Assembly (NCBI GenBank): GCA_937873715.1
Contig: CALMYJ010000013.1
Coordinates: 1-64,000, forward strand
Length of the DNA: 64,000 bases
Direction: 5' to 3'
From: an uncultured Chitinophagaceae bacterium
GTDB lineage: Bacteria; Bacteroidota; Bacteroidia; Chitinophagales; Chitinophagaceae
A program made the position numbers and the translations under genes. Numbering within the stretch: the stretch's first letter is position 1; each line of letters opens with the position of its first letter. The notes below the pieces were generated by a model, which did not search any database, was not told where the DNA came from, and saw only the letters and a program-made list of their open reading frames with translations. Positions 61,516-64,000 of this stretch are shown piece by piece.

Positions 61516-62643
61516 TTAGTCCAAAGAAGCTAAAGGTTTTTCGGGCGCAGGTATGGGATTTATTTTCATCCCGTCTTTTGCATTTTGTACGCCTTCGTAC
61601 ACAATTTTATCTGATGGTGTAATACCCGATTCCACCACAAAGAGATGTGGCAGCCGCAATAGTGGAGTAATATTGCGTTGTTCCAGTGTGCTGTCGTTTT
61701 TTACCACATACACAAAAACTTTATCCTGTATTTCGAAGGTTGATTTTTGTGGAATCACCAGTGCCTTGTTTAAGTTTTTTGTAACCACCACTTTGCCGTT
61801 GGCACCATGCTTCAGTAGCCCGTCTGGGTTGGGAAACCTGGCCCTGAAGGCAATATTGCCGGTGGATCGGTCAAATTCACTTTCTACAATTTCTATTTTT
61901 CCATTATAAGGATACAGTTCATTGTTCGCTAACTGCAGGCTCACAATTTTGCTTTCTTCTTTTTTGTTGGAAACATAACTGAGGTAATCATTTTCCGAGA
62001 GGTTGAAGTAAGCAAATACTTCCTTATTGTCTGATATGGAAGTAAGCATATCGCCTTCATTAATGAGGCTGCCGGTTTTGTTGGGGATTCGGTTGATGAT
62101 GCCTTTATATGGGGCTTTTATTTTTGAAAAGCCAACATTAAGCTCAGCCTGTTCCTGGTTGGCTTTTGCTTCTTCAACTTTTGCTTTTTGGGCATCGGTT
62201 TTGGCTTTTGCCATTTCGTATTCGCTTTTGGCGATGATATTTTTTTCCATCAGCGATTTTACATTGGCCAGTTCTACTTCGCTGGTTTTAAGTTCGGCAA
62301 TGGCATTTTTATAAATGGCTACGGCTTTTTGTAATTCCTTTTCGTACTCCAGGCTGCTAATGGTAAAAAGTACCTGGCCTTCATTTACCATCTGCCCTTC
62401 ATCTACAAATATTTTTTCGAGGTAGCCCTTAACCCGGCTGCGGATTTCAACATATTTTACAGATTGTATTTCCGCAATATAATTATGCTCGTACACTGTA
62501 TCGGTATGCACCGGTGCTATCACTTCAAATGTTTCGGCAACCGTGGTTTCTTTTTTCTCGGAACAGGAGGTAAAAAAGAATAAACCCATAATGCCCGGAA
62601 TAAATAGGTATGCTTTCACGTGTTTACAAATTTTAATTGACAA
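61516..62643 (-). CDS. RND efflux periplasmic adaptor subunit (membrane-fusion protein)
   Basis: This 375-residue lipoprotein (lipobox FFTSC, about Cys27) connects the inner-membrane pump and the outer-membrane channel. Its lipoyl halves are EIRSRVKGYLEKIFVDEGQMVNEGQVLF and FSKIKAPYKGIINRIPNKTGSLINEGD. A long alpha-helical hairpin lies between (about 105-170, with many Lys, Ala and Glu). A beta-barrel part (AYFNLSENDYLSYVS) and a membrane-proximal part follow. It is the first gene of the three-gene efflux operon. Confidence 0.93.
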   Translation of the reverse strand: MSIKICKHVKAYLFIPGIMGLFFFTSCSEKKETTVAETFEVIAPVHTDTVYEHNYIAEIQSVKYVEIRSRVKGYLEKIFVDEGQMVNEGQVLFTISSLEYEKELQKAVAIYKNAIAELKTSEVELANVKSLMEKNIIAKSEYEMAKAKTDAQKAKVEEAKANQEQAELNVGFSKIKAPYKGIINRIPNKTGSLINEGDMLTSISDNKEVFAYFNLSENDYLSYVSNKKEESKIVSLQLANNELYPYNGKIEIVESEFDRSTGNIAFRARFPNPDGLLKHGANGKVVVTKNLNKALVIPQKSTFEIQDKVFVYVVKNDSTLEQRNITPLLRLPHLFVVESGITPSDKIVYEGVQNAKDGMKINPIPAPEKPLASLD

Positions 62644-62729
62644 ATGTTTGAAATACAGGACTGGCCTGGTTTTCAGAAATTGAAAAAATATGCAAGCATC
62701 GTTTGGAAAAAATAAGAATATGGCAAAAT

Positions 62730-63128
62730 TTACTGCCGGGGAGGGGGAAGTACCAGCATGGGACTGAACTGGCTGTTGATTATCTCATTGAAAAGATTTA
62801 GCCTGGAGTTGTACACTACAATACATTGTTCATGATGATAGGCACATACTTTAGTTGCCGATTCATCTTTACATTTTTCTTCCTGTGCATTATTATTAGT
62901 AGGAAGGTCGGGGATATCATAATCCAAATCCCTGTCTATAGTTTCACAATTCGTATTGTACTGCACTCCGGCAGTTTTAAAAAAGCAGGGCTTTGATAAT
63001 TGTTTTGAAACATTTTTTTGAACAGCGTGGCCGGCAAAAAAACTGCTGAAGCTACTGTGCTGCAGTAATTGTGCAGAAAGTATAAAGAAAAGTACAGTAC
63101 AGATGATATTTGTGTAGATAAAATTCAT
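62730..63128 (-). CDS. Small exported Cys/His protein of unknown function
   Basis: From the ATG at 63128 the product has 132 residues with an N-terminal hydrophobic segment (NIICTVLFFILSAQLL). The mature part has five or more cysteines, with a CxxHHxxC arrangement (CAYHHEQC, Cys95 to Cys102 in this numbering) and an acidic stretch DRDLDYDIPDLPTNN. I do not recognise a family, and the C-terminus ends in a Pro-rich tail. It lies 86 bases upstream of the efflux operon on the same strand, so it could be its first gene; metal sensing or binding is only a guess. It could also be a chance open frame. Confidence 0.5.
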   Translation of the reverse strand: MNFIYTNIICTVLFFILSAQLLQHSSFSSFFAGHAVQKNVSKQLSKPCFFKTAGVQYNTNCETIDRDLDYDIPDLPTNNNAQEEKCKDESATKVCAYHHEQCIVVYNSRLNLFNEIINSQFSPMLVLPPPRQ

Positions 63129-63377
63129 GAGTTGCACAAATTTACGGGAAATGTGGCATTGAAACAGTAGTGCAATAGCACTTACTATAAATTGTAAGGC
63201 ATAAATACAGGAACGGTAAAGATTTAAATGGAAAAAAGTTAATTTATCGAAGGTTAAACAACATTATGGTTTTATATAACAAAACTGTAATGCATTAGCC
63301 AGTTGATGGCCACCTAATCTAAAAATCAGGGAAAACAGGGAGCTGATATTGCGAATAAAAATTGTTCTTTACACAAG

Positions 63378-64000
63378 ATGAAAATGTTTTTACAACAAAT
63401 TTTGCTTGCATGGTTTACACTGTCAGCCCTGAATTTGACGGCGCAAATGAGCATAAGGGATAGCCTTTTGCAACGTATCAATGCTGCAAAAAATGATAGC
63501 AATGCCGTGCATGCCCTTTATGCCTATGGCGAATTGTTTGAAAGTAACAACAGCGATTCGGCTGCACATTATTATCATAAAGCCCGTGCCCTGGCACAAA
63601 AAATAGGGTATAAAAAAGGCGTGGCCGCATTTGCAAGTCATTATATCGTACTCTTAAACAACAGGGGCAATTTTAAGGAGGCGCTGGGTTTTGCACAGGA
63701 AGCACTGGAAATTTATAAAACAACAGGTGGTAAAAAAGATCTTGCCACGGCTTACCTGAATGTAGGCAGTGAATGGCAGTATTTGTCGGACTTTACGCTG
63801 GCTGCCGACTATTACCTGCAGGCAAAAAAGCTGGCAGAAGAAATAAATGACCAGCGCCTGCAGCGTATTTCCAATAATAACCTGGCCTCTGTGTTCATCG
63901 AATTGCAGGAATTTGAAAAGGGTAAACAATATGCAGAAAAATCTTTGCTGATAGCCAAAGAACTGAAAAATGAGTATGCCGTTTCTTCGTCGATGTACAA
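63378..64000 (+). CDS. TPR protein, 3' end outside the window (partial)
   Basis: An open frame starts at the ATG at 63378 and remains open to the window edge (207 codons plus two bases). The signal peptide ends near TAQ (about residue 23). The rest is tetratricopeptide repeats: SAAHYYHKARALAQKIGY, EALGFAQEALEIYKTTG, LAADYYLQAKKLAEEI and KGKQYAEKSLLIAKEL. In Bacteroidota such exported TPR modules are often followed by a membrane helix and a histidine kinase or a LuxR-type domain, but that part is not visible here. A regulatory role is therefore only possible. Confidence 0.8.
   Translation, partial: MKMFLQQILLAWFTLSALNLTAQMSIRDSLLQRINAAKNDSNAVHALYAYGELFESNNSDSAAHYYHKARALAQKIGYKKGVAAFASHYIVLLNNRGNFKEALGFAQEALEIYKTTGGKKDLATAYLNVGSEWQYLSDFTLAADYYLQAKKLAEEINDQRLQRISNNNLASVFIELQEFEKGKQYAEKSLLIAKELKNEYAVSSSMY

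Noticed and set aside
1..64000. CRISPR arrays, insertion sequences, integrases and prophage genes
   Set aside because: No regularly spaced direct repeats, transposase motifs, integrase motifs or phage structural genes were seen on either strand. The two GCTGGATACT arrays have no unique spacers.

Overview
The window reads as a chromosomal piece of a Bacteroidota bacterium, most likely order Chitinophagales (family Chitinophagaceae is my best guess; no full-length rRNA is available to test this). The signs are: promoter-like boxes of the Bacteroidota type (TAnnTTTG, or the variant TAnnTTGC) rather than -35/-10 boxes; start codons without clear Shine-Dalgarno sequences; many lipoproteins and exported proteins with short Bacteroidota-style signal peptides; a type III glutamine synthetase; a tandem DUF1080 protein beside a Tat-exported Gfo/Idh/MocA oxidoreductase; and a tRNA without an encoded CCA end. 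Most of the window is core chromosome.

Layout. 1-590: end of an rRNA operon (23S 3' end, 5S, terminator). 940-3814: convergent DUF1080 and Tat-exported oxidoreductase genes, a plausible pair for C3-oxidation of glycosides outside the cytoplasm. 4174-10383: a 2069-residue alpha-2-macroglobulin-like protein. 10636-11786: rpsF-rpsR-rplI with its own promoter and terminator. 11904-17341: L,D-transpeptidase lipoprotein, glycine-rich RRM protein, glycosyltransferase, dapD and an EamA transporter. 17345-20019 (minus): PrsW-like protease, YCF48-like propeller, 3-hydroxyacyl-CoA dehydrogenase. 20061-21554: hutH.

21585-26742 is the clearest accessory segment: a type III restriction-modification locus (mod, fic, res) in which a canonical Fic gene sits between mod and res with gaps of 3 and 1 bases. 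It looks more AT-rich than its flanks.

26914-34871: DEAD-box helicase, purL-proC, an unrecognised polytopic membrane protein and glnN-type glutamine synthetase. 34983-40593 (minus): hemH-hemJ-VOC, then an apparent operon of a membrane-anchored papain-like peptidase with a DUF4384-like tail, a DUF4442 protein and a beta-CASP metallo-hydrolase. 40803-44103: glutaryl-CoA dehydrogenase, a DUF486 protein, a coiled-coil membrane protein, tRNA-Leu(CAG) and a 71-residue repeat lipoprotein. 44216-47555: hybrid histidine kinase, small membrane protein and LytTR regulator. 47648-48805: a divergent 1-Cys peroxiredoxin/Rrf2 pair with an operator-like palindrome between them. 48808-51130: dinB, rimM and rpsP. 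51336-54487: two unrecognised lipoproteins and a glutamine cyclotransferase. 54548-56798: aminotransferase and fmt, the latter carrying an in-frame palindromic insertion. 56905-62643: a complete RND efflux operon (adaptor, pump, outer-membrane channel), preceded by a small exported Cys/His protein. 63378 onward: a TPR protein cut off by the window edge.

No CRISPR array, insertion sequence, prophage or integrase was found. The most interesting observations are the mod-fic-res arrangement, the palindromic insertion inside fmt, the TonB-plug-like segment inside the macroglobulin, the papain/DUF4384 membrane protein and the peroxiredoxin/Rrf2 palindrome. All functional statements are family-level inferences from reading the sequence; no database search was run.
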